Below are positions 1 through 8,758 of a stretch of DNA of 64,000 bases, one piece after another (position 1 is the stretch's first letter; each line of letters opens with the position of its first letter). Below the pieces are notes generated by a model. The model worked only from the letters and a program-made list of their open reading frames with translations. It ran no database searches and was not told the DNA's origin. The translations under genes and the position numbers were made by a program. Source of the DNA: Acanthosepion esculentum (Eukaryota > Mollusca > Cephalopoda > Sepiida > Sepiidae); NCBI GenBank assembly GCA_964036315.1, contig OZ038517.1, positions 21,713,083-21,777,082 on the forward strand. The letters are read 5' to 3'.

Positions 1-180
1 CAGGTAAAAATTTTAAAAATTATCCTTAATAATGGCTAATAAAATATCCGAAAATACTTGGATATATAGAACACTTGGACAATTTTTACACATCTGTCTA
101 GAAAAGAAAACACGAGAAAAATTGAATAAAAAGGCTAATTGCAGTACCATGTTATTTTTTTTAATGAAGCTTGTATAAAA
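1..180 (+). repeat. PLE-type terminal repeat fragment
   Basis: This stretch matches, with many substitutions, 12240-12420 and 62930-63110. All three share an 'aatggcta' motif, then 'ggacaattt', a run like 'agaaaagaaaa', and an end near 'caatgaa...tgtataa'. In the best copy (62945) the start folds as a degenerate hammerhead-like hairpin. Assignment to a Penelope-like terminal repeat is inferred from that fold and from the habit of these copies of ending at (TA)n tracts. The 112-codon reverse open frame here is probably spurious. Confidence 0.4.
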
Positions 181-204
181 GAGGGGTTGCTGCCCAAATG
201 CTTT

Positions 205-460
205 TTTAAAAATCTCTATCACCCCATGCAAGGCAGTAAAGCCACTAAGACTCAAGGGATTGCAGGGTGTGAAAGAATTAGGAACAGAAACTTTAATAGT
301 ATGATGGAAGAGGAAAGAGTAATCAGGAGGACAGTAGATAGTGATTGACATTGCATTTACATTTTTGAAGATTAAAGTTGGTTGGAAAGCATGGAGCCCA
401 AAAGGAGTTCCACATGTGAGAAAAGAAACCTGCCATCAGCATGGCTGATGCTAACCACCA
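205..460 (-). mobile_element. LINE 3' tail (CR1/Jockey-like), minus strand
   Basis: Read on the minus strand this is the last part of the same LINE seen forward at 61.2-62.4 kb: 'gcaatgtcaatcactatc', then the tail ending near 'ctttactgccttg'. Related minus-strand tails occur at 33110-33260, 33541-33660 and 52120-52460. It is truncated upstream and abuts a forward copy of the same family, so the two lie tail to head in opposite orientation. Confidence 0.7.
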
Positions 461-469
461 AGAGAGATA

Positions 470-1170
470 AAGTGGAGTGATTATATTGAATCAATTGCTA
501 GGTTTACTGCTAGGAAAGCTGATTCATTTTGTCATGCCAGACATTATTTCTTGTCTTAAGCCATCTTACACATTTACAAATGTGCCATTTGTCAGTGAAT
601 TGAATTTTGCTGCCATATCTGGTTTGGTGCTCCTACTATATATTTCAAGATTCTTGACAAAATTTAAAGAGGAATCTTTAATATAATAAATCCTGACCTG
701 GTATCTCGCCTTCACTCACTTTCTCACTGCCAAGAGGTGGTTGCCCTCTGTCTTTTTATAAATATTTTCATGGTAATTGTTCTGATGAGATTTCTTCCAT
801 AGTACTTCAACGAATTTAATGTACTACTAGAATGGCAATTAGGTCTCACCATTTTACTGTTGAACTAGCTAGATGCAACCATATGTTCTATTCTAATAGT
901 TTCTTTTCTCATACTTCTTGTCTGTGGAACTCCTTCTGATTTCTTGCTTCCCAACCAGCTATAATCTTCAAAACTTTAAATGCAATGACAGTTGCCATCT
1001 TGTGTCTTCATGGACCCTGTTCTTTTATTGTCCTTTCTCCTTTTTCCCTCTTCTTTTGTTATTATTGTTGTATCTTGATTACTTTGTATTTTGCCAACGA
1101 TTGCCTTTGAAAAGGTGTTGGTTGAAAGGACCCTAAGGTAGAAAATGACATCAGTTTTGTTTAAATCTAT
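470..1170 (+). pseudogene. LINE ORF2 C-terminal remnant (CR1/Jockey-like)
   Basis: Forward translation with frameshifts gives pieces of the post-catalytic C-terminal region of a non-LTR reverse transcriptase: 'YIESIARFTARKADSFCHAR', then 'NPDLVSRLHSLSHCQEVVAL', then 'LINIFM'. The same order occurs in the better copy at 61790-62340. Stops and frameshifts break it, and the RT catalytic region is absent, so this is a 5'-truncated dead copy. A short (TA)n run follows at 1167-1181. The frames at 477-686 and 918-1136 are parts of this remnant. Confidence 0.75.
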
Positions 1171-1204
1171 ATATATATATATTGTGTATTTATGTGTGTG
1201 TGTT

Positions 1205-1312
1205 CTCAAGGGTATTTGTGCATAAATAAATGTAACAAACCTTACTGGAATTTGAACTTGGCTCTCTAGTTTCTCATGCTATGTGGTTATCTATTACACC
1301 CGCCCCACATCC
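1205..1312 (-). repeat. SINE-C fragment (tRNA-derived head), minus strand
   Basis: On the minus strand it reads as the head of the SINE family best seen at 7335-7628: 'ggatagtggcttgg'-like A-box region, then 'ccaagttcaaattccagt' around the B box, then the 'cttgagaa' body start. It is truncated after the head. Confidence 0.6.
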
Positions 1313-1661
1313 ACTCTCCTGAAAAATGTTTAAAACCATTCTAGGGGATATAATATAAACAATTAATGGCAAACTTCTTTTAATTTAATCTCTTAGACAA
1401 AATACCAATTTCTATGAGTTATATTGATTTATGCATTTAAGAAATTGAGTTTGGAATGGTAAGGATTTCTTTTTAAAGACTTGCTACAGACTTAGTTTCC
1501 TGAATCCTGCTATGATGACCAACTACCCACCCCAAAACATTTCCATTATTGTTCCCTACCATGCCAATGGCATTCATTAGAAGCTTCAAGTTCTAACAAT
1601 CATAGTAATTACCATACCAAGCTATTGAATTCACAAAACTGTCTCTTCCGCCATAGTGACT
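1313..1661. other. No recognisable feature
   Basis: AT-rich sequence with no convincing open frame, repeat match inside the window, or RNA signature. It leads into the first 353-bp tandem unit. Confidence 0.5.
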
Positions 1662-1838
1662 GACTTTTCACACGACATTGATAAAGATTTTACCAGTATA
1701 AACAATACCGTCACATGCTGCTTGACATTCGTATTATAATGGGTACAGTTTCACAAAAGAAAAAGTTGGTTGGTTAGTTGGTTTTGTTTAGTAGCATATC
1801 AACACCTCTATGGGCTATTTAATGCCAGAATCTAAATA

Positions 1839-1991
1839 CAGTGTAACCCGGATATAAGAGAGTTGTCGGGACTGGAGAAGAAGTCTCTTATATCCGGGTT
1901 TGGTCTATTATATATACATTAACACAGGCTCTAATTTGGGACCAGATACAATCTCTCTTATATCCGGGTCTCTTATATCCGGGTTACACTG
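1839..1991. mobile_element. pogo/Tigger-like MITE, copy 1
   Basis: The element starts 'cagtgtaacccggatataag' and ends in its reverse complement, flanked by TA on both sides (1837-1838, 1992-1993). The 'tataagag' motif recurs in internal inverted repeats. No coding capacity. TA target duplication and CAGTG termini fit the Tc1/mariner superfamily, most like pogo/Tigger; the family assignment is inferred. Confidence 0.85.
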
Positions 1992-2191
1992 TAATTTGAA
2001 CACAATTTTATTTTGACTTTTCACACGACATTGATAAAGATTTTACCAGTATAAACAATACCGTCACATGCTGCTTGACATTCGTATTATAATGGGTACA
2101 GTTTCACAAAAGAAAAAGTTGGTTGGTTAGTTGGTTTTGTTTAGTAGCATATCAACACCTCTATGGGCTATTTAATGCCAGAATCTAAATA

Positions 2192-2344
2192 CAGTGTAAC
2201 CCGGATATAAGAGAGTTGTCGGGACCGGAGAAGAAGTCTCTTATATCCGGGTTTGGTCTATTATATATACATTAACACAGGCTCTAATTTGGGACCAGAT
2301 ACAATCTCTCTTATATCCGGGTCTCTTATATCCGGGTTACACTG
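2192..2344. mobile_element. pogo/Tigger-like MITE, copy 2
   Basis: Same 153-bp element as copy 1 in the second tandem unit, differing at about one base ('gggaccgg' for 'gggactgg'). TA flanks are kept. It most likely arose by duplication of the whole 353-bp unit rather than by separate transposition. Confidence 0.85.
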
Positions 2345-2544
2345 TAATTTGAACACAATTTTATTTTGACTTTTCACACGACATTGATAAAGATTTTACC
2401 AGTATAAACAATACCGTCACATGCTGCTTGACATTCGTATTATAATGGGTACAGTTTCACAAAAGAAAAAGTTGGTTGGTTAGTTGGTTTTGTTTAGTAG
2501 CATATCAACACCTCTATGGGCTATTTAATGCCAGAATCTAAATA

Positions 2545-2682
2545 CAGTGTAACCCGGATATAAGAGAGTTGTCGGGACTGGAGAAGAAGTCTCTTATATC
2601 CGGGTTTGGTCTATTATATATACATTAACACAGGCTCTAATTTGGGACCAGATAAAATCTCTCTTATATCCGGGTTACACTG
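2545..2682. mobile_element. pogo/Tigger-like MITE, copy 3 (shortened)
   Basis: Third copy, 138 bp. It lacks one of the two adjacent 'tctcttatatccgggt' repeats at its 3' end, probably by slippage between those direct repeats. Terminal inverted repeats and TA flanks remain. Confidence 0.85.
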
Positions 2683-2759
2683 TAATTTGAACACAATTTT
2701 ATGGCTTCAACTAAATATAAAATGTATCTTTGTTCATTTTGCTTTAAATATGAATTCTT

Positions 2760-2960
2760 GGTAATTTTTAAATATGGAGTGTTGGTTGATTGATATTGTT
2801 TAGTGGCATATCAACACCTCTATGGGTTATTTAATGCCGGAATCTAAATAATCTGAACACAATGTTATGGTTTCAACTAAATTCATTTTTAATGTAATTC
2901 TATGTCTTCAACTACAGATGAAATGTATTGCGGGTCATTTTGCTTTAAAAATGTATTTTC
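2760..2960 (+). repeat. SINE-B head copy that is the MITE-free form of the target
   Basis: 'tggcatatcaacacctctat' followed by 'ggaatctaaata' and 'atctgaacacaa' matches the flanks of all three MITEs with the MITE and one TA removed. It therefore shows the empty site next to three filled copies. The sequence belongs to the SINE-B family seen complete at 37045-37580 and 44020-44510. Confidence 0.75.
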
Positions 2961-3151
2961 AGTCTTTTTTTTTATATAAAAATCTATTGCTAACTTATTT
3001 TTATACTTTCATCGTCTTTTAAGACTAAGAGGTGGTTTTTGTGCATATGCATCTTTACTAGTAGTTGCATCAACATAAACAAACCTAGTTTGATAAAATC
3101 CTAAAGGATGAAACATGTCAGACAAAAACTTTGTCATCTTTCCATCCATCC

Positions 3152-3177
<26 letters not shown>
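3152..3177. repeat. (TA)n microsatellite
   Basis: Uninterrupted TA dinucleotides immediately 5' of a foldback element; the same neighbour relation recurs through the window. Confidence 0.95.
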
Positions 3178-3182
<5 letters not shown>

Positions 3183-3193
3183 TAAATATAAAA

Positions 3194-3330
3194 GTGAACA
3201 TAGAAGTCAACACTTACAGGCGACAGTCTGTTTCATGCTAGTGCAATCGTCAGGCAGTTCGGACAGCTGCCTGACGATTGCACTAGCATGAAACAGACTG
3301 TCGCCTCTAAGTGTTAACTTCTATGTTCAC
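3194..3330. mobile_element. Foldback (63-bp arms) of PLE terminal repeat, hammerhead core on both strands
   Basis: Arms 3194-3256 and 3268-3330 are reverse complements with two mismatches, around an 11-nt spacer. Each arm carries a hammerhead-like core. On the plus strand: CTGACGA 3271-3277, a three-pair stem II (TGC/GCA), GAAA 3290-3293, a two-pair stem III and the cleavage triplet GTC ending at 3302. On the minus strand the same core spans 3222-3253. Stem I is only about 2 bp because the palindrome joint cuts it. The element is closely related to 11810-11945. If transcribed, the whole unit would form a long duplex. Confidence 0.7.
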
Positions 3331-3395
3331 TTTTATATTTACACACGCTCTCTCTGATATTGAGCACTTTATCCCATAAATATAGCACACTTTAA

Positions 3396-3448
<53 letters not shown>
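3331..3448. repeat. PLE-type tail ending in (TA)n
   Basis: The segment after the foldback ('acacgctctctctgatattg', then 'gcacactttaagac') is the reverse complement of 11735-11809, which flanks the related foldback. Both run into a (TA)n tract (here 3401-3446), so foldback, tail and TA tract form one repeated unit. Confidence 0.65.
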
Positions 3449-3451
<3 letters not shown>

Positions 3452-3454
3452 GCC

Positions 3455-3875
3455 ACCTTATCAGGCAGCATTTAAACTAGCGCCTACAGAGGGCTCTTGA
3501 TTGGGCCTTCATCACAATAGGTAGGGAGGAGTATATGTGATAGGCAACAATAAACTACAGAAGAACTCAAAACTGATCACTTCATTTAAGTATTGCATTA
3601 ATATTTAAACTTACCTTTTAAAAGTTTAATGATAATTCTTCTGACGCCACTCAATTTAAAGACAATTTGATGTACATAGGTCCTTACTTTCTCTACAAAC
3701 AATTATTTTTATTTCAGGAGTGACTTTCACTGGATTTCCCAATTAATTTTGATTATTCCCAAATTTATTTCCAAGTTATAAAAATTATCATACAAAAAAT
3801 TTGTCGCAAAAACCTTGTGCAAAAATCGCTGAAAACAATTGCAGTAATAAAAACTTGGGAATCCAAAATTTCAGG
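3455..3875 (+). repeat. Dispersed repeat R1 (opposite copy at 43278-43690)
   Basis: Blocks such as 'aggtccttactttc', 'acaattatttttatt' and 'ttgggaatccaaaattt' occur in reverse complement and in order in the 43.3-43.7 kb copy. No coding potential in this copy. The longer copy continues into an A/R/K-rich frame. Confidence 0.6.
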
Positions 3876-3879
3876 ATCT

Positions 3880-4130
3880 GTCTATATTTCTGAGATGAGG
3901 TATTGTAATTATTTGCATTGTTCACACTGTTGTCCTTATCTTTATTGCCATATTCATGTTTCGACTGTTGTACACTCCAGCCTTCTTCAGGTGATTGGAA
4001 TTTCAAACTGAACCCTTTTATCCACCAGGGTAGATTGTTCTAGTTTCACGTGCCATGCCTCTTCTGGATGTTTCAGTTATCTCCTTTTAACTCAACTCTC
4101 TAAGTTTTTTTTTTTTTTTTCTTTGTTCAC
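3880..4130 (-). repeat. SINE-A copy, minus strand
   Basis: The minus strand reads the SINE-A body: 'ggttcagtttgaaattccaa', 'cctgaagaaggctgg', 'aatatggcaataaag' and 'gttatctcc'. The tRNA-like head is largely lost. It is followed within about 20 bp by a plus-strand copy, giving a head-to-head inverted pair. Confidence 0.8.
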
Positions 4131-4425
4131 CACAGCAGTAGCCAGGTATTGAACTCACAACTCTTTGGGTTGTCACTGGATCCAACTAATACTTTCATCC
4201 AGCCATGTGTCCTTGGATAGTTGAGTTAAAGGGAGATAACTGAGATATCCAGAATAGGCATGGCATGTGGAACTAGAACATAATGGGTTCAGTTTTAAAT
4301 TCCAATCACCTGAAGAAGGGCAGAACGTACAATGGCTGAAACATTGTGAATATGGCAATAAGGATGAGGACAACAGTTCAAACACTGTAAATAATGTAAA
4401 TAAAACACCACACAGTAACCATCTA
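4131..4425 (+). repeat. SINE-A copy, plus strand
   Basis: Body motifs run in order: 'gttgagttaaagggagataa', 'tggaactagaac', 'gggttcagttttaaattcca', 'cctgaagaagggcaga', 'gaatatggcaataagga', 'gtaaataatgtaaat'. The head is fused to the inverted copy before it. Short open frames in this pair are spurious. Confidence 0.8.
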
Positions 4426-5399
4426 TATTGAGTGGCTCTTGAGCCTTGTATTGGGTGAATATTAGTAAAAAAAAAAAAATTTGGCTGTATTTTTCACTTA
4501 TGTTTTTTTCCCCCCATTTTTCTGTGATGTTATATATGCTATCTTTTGCCTTCATCTCATGAAGGCCAATATTTAGAGGTTGTGAAGAACACTTGTTATA
4601 TTGAGATGTTCACAAATTCTTTACATTTGTCCAGTCACTCCTTCCATAGTGTCTTACTGTCACTGCATTGCTGTCAGAAGCTGTTAAGTTACAAGACGAA
4701 CAATAAGTGCATCAAGAGAGAAATACATTTTAGTCGAAGTCTCTCACAGTAAATTTCTTTTACCAAAGTCCATCATGAGGGGCAAGAATAAAAATCAATA
4801 TAGATGCACAGAAAATGAATTCTACTTCAGACTTGACGGTTTTTATTTCCTGCTTTGGTCACCGGTTGAGTAGGAAAACACTGGGGAGAGACAGAAATAT
4901 AACACACAATCCTCGACGATTTTTCTCGATCAATCATATCTGCTCATGAAATGTATCTTAATGTAAACAATGAAAACATATAATAAAATGGATTAAATCC
5001 GACAATTATTTAATATATTTTCTATTTATACCTTAATTTTTTTTTTTAATACAATTTATTTATATGTTGCCATTGTTTGCGTTAAATTGTTGAGGATTGT
5101 GTGTTTATAAACAGTAATTTGGACTTTGCAAACCAGACACTTCTCTGTAGCTAAATAGTATAGCATGTCAGATCAAATGTTGGTTTCCATATAGGAATAC
5201 AGGTTTCATTTCTGTCAAAGAATACATATTTTCTACAAAATTTCTTGAACATTCAGGCCAGTAAATGTCATTAATACTGTTTAATTAAAAACAGAGAATT
5301 TACTTAAATAAATTATGTCTATAGAAATAACATATAATCAGAAAATAAATAATTGACATATTTGAGTTATTTAATTTTACATATATAAACACATCTGTA
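4426..5399. other. No recognisable feature
   Basis: AT-rich sequence with short runs of T. No repeat match inside the window that I could see, no RNA motif, and only short frames with no recognisable protein signature. Confidence 0.5.
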
Positions 5400-5793
5400 G
5401 TGTGTGTATGTATGTATGTGTATATATATATATATATATTTTTTTTTTTCAGGGAACCTACTTCAGCGTTGTTGACAGACCTTTTTAAAGTCTCAGTGGG
5501 ATTTCTTTTCAGTTTGGTGAATTTAGTTAGTCCGGTTGTCGACAATATTCTTTAATTTTTGGTGGTAATCGGCTTTATCTAGAATAACATATGTGTTAGC
5601 TTTATCAGCTCGTCTGATGACGATGTCGGGGTTGCTTTTTAACTCTTTCGCAGTTTTGGCGTTAAGATGCTACTATGGTTGTTGCCAGGGGATCGGTTCT
5701 TCAAGCCTTCGGCATTGAGTAGGTCTCTCAGGTCTGGGTGAACTACTGTGTCTCCACGTATATATATATAGATATATATATATATATATATAT
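5400..5793 (-). mobile_element. PLE fragment between two (TA)n tracts
   Basis: A piece of Penelope-like element lies between a TG/TA tract (5401-5440) and a (TA)n tract (5761-5793). The coding part is described separately. The upstream part on the minus strand ('cttgaagaaccgatcccctg') is probably the N-terminal region but I do not recognise it with confidence. Confidence 0.6.
5455..5660 (-). pseudogene. Penelope-like reverse transcriptase, N-terminal fragment
   Basis: Minus-strand translation from 5660 reads 'ELKSNPDIVIRRADK', then 'YVILDKADYHQKLKNIVDN', then after a frameshift near 5540 'KFTKLKRNPTETLKRSVNN'. The NxDIVIRxADK...V.LDKxDY pattern followed by 'RNPTExLK.xVNN' is characteristic of the region before the RT palm in Penelope-like elements. 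PLEs are retroelements combining a telomerase-related RT with, in many clades, a GIY-YIG endonuclease. Here only about 65 codons remain and the catalytic motifs are missing. The frame starting at 5545 on the minus strand is the second half of this fragment. Confidence 0.7.
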
Positions 5794-5803
5794 ACACACA
5801 CTA

Positions 5804-6197
5804 CAGTTCAAAAGTTTGAAGCAACCCCAGAATTAGCATTGGATGAACTTGACAGACGAGTGAAATCTTTCCATCCAAAAAATGAAAAAAAGCTCTTAGA
5901 TTCATTGGAAAAAGAATGGAATCAATTATCAAACTTATACTTTGACAAACTTTTGCAATGAATGCCAAAAATTTGTGCTGCAGTAATCAAGGCTAAAGGA
6001 GGATATTTTGACGAGAGCAAAATTTAATCATAAAATGATTTTTTTCTTTTTGTCATAATAAAATTTCTAATAAAAAATCATGTCTCCCTTTTTTTTTTTA
6101 ACCATGTATAATAATTTTCTCTTATTTAAAGTGCAAAACAACTACTTTTTGGGCCAATTTAAAAAATTACCAGGGGTGTCCTCAAACTTTTGAACTG

Positions 6198-6198
<1 letters not shown>
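5804..6198 (+). mobile_element. Internally deleted Tc1/mariner element
   Basis: Terminal inverted repeats 'cagttcaaaagtttga' (5804) and 'tcaaacttttgaactg' (ending about 6197) are flanked by TA at 5802-5803 and 6199-6200. Between them is only the transposase C terminus: 'LDSLEKEWNQLSNLYFDK', a stop, then 'MPKICAAVIKAKGGYFD', a pattern typical of the end of Tc1-like transposases (W-N-x-I/L, then MPxRxxAVIxxKG). The DDE core is gone. It sits between (TA)n tracts. Confidence 0.8.

Positions 6199-6243
<45 letters not shown>
6199..6243. repeat. (TA)n microsatellite
   Basis: About 22 TA units directly after the Tc1-like element; the TA target site lies in the tract edge. Confidence 0.95.
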
Positions 6244-6245
<2 letters not shown>

Positions 6246-6305
6246 CTTATTAATTTTACTAGAGAAAAACATTGAGACTAAATAAAGCTTGTCAATAACC
6301 AGGAA

Positions 6306-6570
6306 ATTACTACTAATAATAATATTACTGCTACTACTATTACTACTACTAATAATAATAATATTACTTCTACTACTAATAATAATATTACTGCTAGTAC
6401 TATTACTACTACTAATAATAATATAACTGCTACTATTACTACTACTAATAATAATATTACTGCTACTACTATTACTACTACTACTAATAATAATATTACT
6501 GCTACTACTATTACTACTACTAATAATAATAATATTACTGCTACTACTATTACTACTACTACTACTAAGT
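6306..6570. repeat. Trinucleotide-based minisatellite (TAC/TAA/TGC)
   Basis: Runs of 'tactactactaataataata' alternate with 'ttactgctactactat', giving a compound repeat of roughly 40-60 bp units built from trinucleotides. Low coding potential. Confidence 0.9.
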
Positions 6571-7059
6571 TAATAATAATAAAAATGATGATAATAAACC
6601 CTGTCAGCTTTCTTTTTTTATTCTCTACTTATATTTCCACTTTTTAAAAGTTTCTACGTTGTTCTAACCAAACCCACTACACAATCATTTCATTGTCAGT
6701 CGAAAAATGCTATCTTCATAGCTGGGAGTTAATTTCTCCCTTTCCTTGAAATTCAGACTTCAGTCACCACAAATTTAAGTCTGTAAGCAAGTCACACAGA
6801 TATGACTCACTGAAACAAAGTCCTCAATTTCCTGTAACTATTGTTAATAGAACAACTGCTATTTTAGCTATTACAACATGAATAGATGCTTTTCAGGGAT
6901 AAAAGTGAAAAGTTCAAATTTTAAAAATAACAAAAATTATACTCGCTATTTAAGCAACTAGTGACAGGTTTATCTTTAAAAAAAATACTTCAGCATTTTC
7001 ATTTGAACCAGCAAATATACAAGAAATCCAGTAGAAACTGTTTTTAATTCAGGAAGATG
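6571..7059. other. No recognisable feature
   Basis: AT-rich, no recognised repeat or protein signature. Confidence 0.5.
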
Positions 7060-7323
7060 TAGTTAATTATATAAACTCATCATCGATATAAAACTCACAA
7101 TGAGCTTAAGTAGGATTTATTAAATAAAAATCTTTCATTTACACTTATTTTTATTATTTACACTATTTACATTATTTGAACTGTTGTCCTCATCTTTGTT
7201 GTCATATTCACAATGTTTTGGCCGTTGAATGCTCCAGCCTTCTTCAGGTGGTATACACTGGAATTTTGAACTGAAACACATAGTTAATTATATAAACTCG
7301 TCATTGATATAAAACTCACAATG
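7060..7323 (-). repeat. SINE-A internal fragment between 43-bp direct duplications
   Basis: The phrase 'tagttaattatataaactc' begins 43-bp copies at 7060-7102 and 7281-7323 (two differences). Between them, 178 bp hold a minus-strand SINE-A fragment including 'gttttggccgttg' and 'ccagccttcttcaggtgg', truncated at both ends. A 43-bp flanking duplication is far longer than SINE target duplications. Confidence 0.75.
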
Positions 7324-7334
7324 GTTTTAAGGAG

Positions 7335-7628
7335 TAATGGATAGTGGCTTGGATTGAGGAATCAGAGAGCCAAGTTTGAATTTCAGTCGAATCCATTACA
7401 TTCACTTATGTGCTAATACCTTGGGAAAAGTATGAATCCTCTTCTTCTCCCCACAGCTATGGGTAAATTGCAGGACAGACCAGGTTCTAAAGCCTTGGAT
7501 GGCAACTGGTCTACCTCAGAAAGAAATGGCTACGTACAATGGGGAAAAAAATCTGCCTTATCAGTCATGTATCAAAAGATACATGATTGCCTAAAAGTGT
7601 ATTACTCATGGCACATAACTGACTGAAC
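7335..7628 (+). repeat. SINE-C, near full length
   Basis: A tRNA-like head has an A-box-like 'taatggatagtggcttgg' and a B-box-like 'gtttgaatttcagtcga'. The body has 'tgctaataccttgggaaaag', 'cacagctatgggtaaattgc', 'ccttggatggcaactggtct' and the tail 'tcagtcatgtat', 'catggcacataact'. Other copies: 11530-11690 (-), 26405-26705 (-), 26840-27115 (-), 27691-27830 (-), 45520-45611 (+). The 64-codon frame inside is SINE sequence, not a gene. Confidence 0.85.
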
Positions 7629-7682
7629 TGAACTCAAAGTTTTTGCTCACCTCTGCTGGGGTCAAGTATTGTGTCCCCAAGA

Positions 7683-8030
7683 ATACATGGCCCAGTGGAT
7701 AAAAAAGTGTCAGTTGAAGTAATCCAGTGACTTGACCCAAAGAGTTTGGAATTCAATACCTGGCCGCAGCAGAGTTGAACAAAAACTTGTAGAGTTGAGT
7801 TGCTAAAGGAAAAGAACTGAAACTGAGATTACCAGAAGAGGCATGATACGTGGAACTAGAACAATGTACCCCAGTGGATGGAATAAAGGGTTCAGTTCAA
7901 AATTCCACCGTATATCACCTTAAGAAGGATGGAGCATACAATGGCCAAAACAATGTTGTGAATATGACAATAAAGATGAGGCCAACAGTCTGAACAATAT
8001 AAATACTGTAAATAGTTACAATACATCATG
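7683..8030 (+). repeat. SINE-A with tRNA-like head
   Basis: This copy shows the promoter head clearly: A box 'tggcccagtggataa' at about 7689 and B-box-like 'ggaattcaatacc' at about 7750. The body follows ('gagttgagttgctaaagg', 'tggaactagaacaatgtacc', 'gggttcagttcaaaattcca', 'aagaaggatggagcatac', 'gaatatgacaataaagatga'). It is transcribed by RNA polymerase III if active. The body holds a hammerhead-like hairpin described in the findings. Confidence 0.85.
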
Positions 8031-8045
8031 TCAGAAATATAGATA

Positions 8046-8165
8046 GATCCTGAAGAAGGCCAGAGCGCACAATGGCCGAAATGTCATGAATATGGCAATA
8101 AGGATGAGGACAACAGTGCGAACAATGTAAATAGTTACAATACCTCATTTAAAAAATATGGACAG
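8046..8165 (+). repeat. SINE-A 3' body, second copy
   Basis: Begins 'tcctgaagaaggccaga' and runs through 'gaatatggcaataaggatga' to 'gtaaatagttacaatacctc'. It directly follows a SINE-A copy ending 'agaaatatagatagat', so the body was duplicated in tandem. Confidence 0.8.
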
Positions 8166-8187
8166 ATATTGTATTTTTATGTATATA

Positions 8188-8312
8188 GTGACTGACACAG
8201 TAAATTCTGAAGCTGGAGAGTAAAGAATGAGAATAAAATAGGTGTATTTAGGTTCACCTATCATCCAGTTCACACTCCTCCTCAGTCTTTTGAACAGGAG
8301 TAGAAGTTTATC
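8188..8312 (+). repeat. Dispersed repeat R8, copy 1
   Basis: About 125 bp, from 'atagtgactgacac' through 'gaagctggagagtaaagaat' to 'cctcctcagtctttt', repeated at 19213-19337 with only a handful of differences. A more diverged piece lies at about 8440-8500. Nature unknown. Confidence 0.8.
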
Positions 8313-8758
8313 TTGTTTAGGATTTAGTTTCTAGTTCGTACTAAAGTCTACTTCATTTCTATACTTCTAACATCTCCGCCTAAATGCTGATTTTTTTTTT
8401 TTCTATTAATTTTTTGCTTTTTTAAATTTTTTTCCTCAATAGGAGTAGATAGATTAACCTATCATCTGGTTTATACTTCTCCGCAATCTTTTGTACCGTA
8501 TTAGAGATTAATCCCTTGGTTTCTAGTTTAGGATTGGGTTTCTAGTTTCTTTTAAAATCTTTTTCTTCTCTTTCACTTCCAGTAACCTTTTGCATCTTAG
8601 TGGCATTTTGCCTTGCTTGGGGAAAATTAAGTAAAAAAAGAAATAATTCAAGTTACATTGAAATTTTGGCTCAACTTGATTAAATTGATCCACTCAAAAA
8701 AAAAAATAATATAGAAAATTTTTATTAAATAATTTTTGTAAATTAGCATTCTCTAGAC
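8313..8758. other. No recognisable feature
   Basis: AT-rich; includes the diverged third piece of R8. No gene signature. Confidence 0.5.

Larger units (their letters stand above)
1662..2700 (+). repeat. Three tandem copies of a 353-bp unit, each carrying a MITE
   Basis: The phrase 'gacttttcacacgacattg' starts at 1662, 2015 and 2368, a spacing of exactly 353 bp twice. Copies are almost identical. The third is shortened by loss of one 'tctcttatatccgggt' repeat inside its MITE. Each unit holds a 5' unique part (to about +110), a SINE-B-like head ('catatcaacacctctatggg'), and a MITE inserted in it. The near identity suggests recent amplification after MITE insertion. Confidence 0.92.

Noticed and set aside
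3152..3452. CRISPR-like spaced palindromes
   Set aside because: Eukaryotic context; only foldbacks and TA tracts, no regular repeat-spacer pattern.
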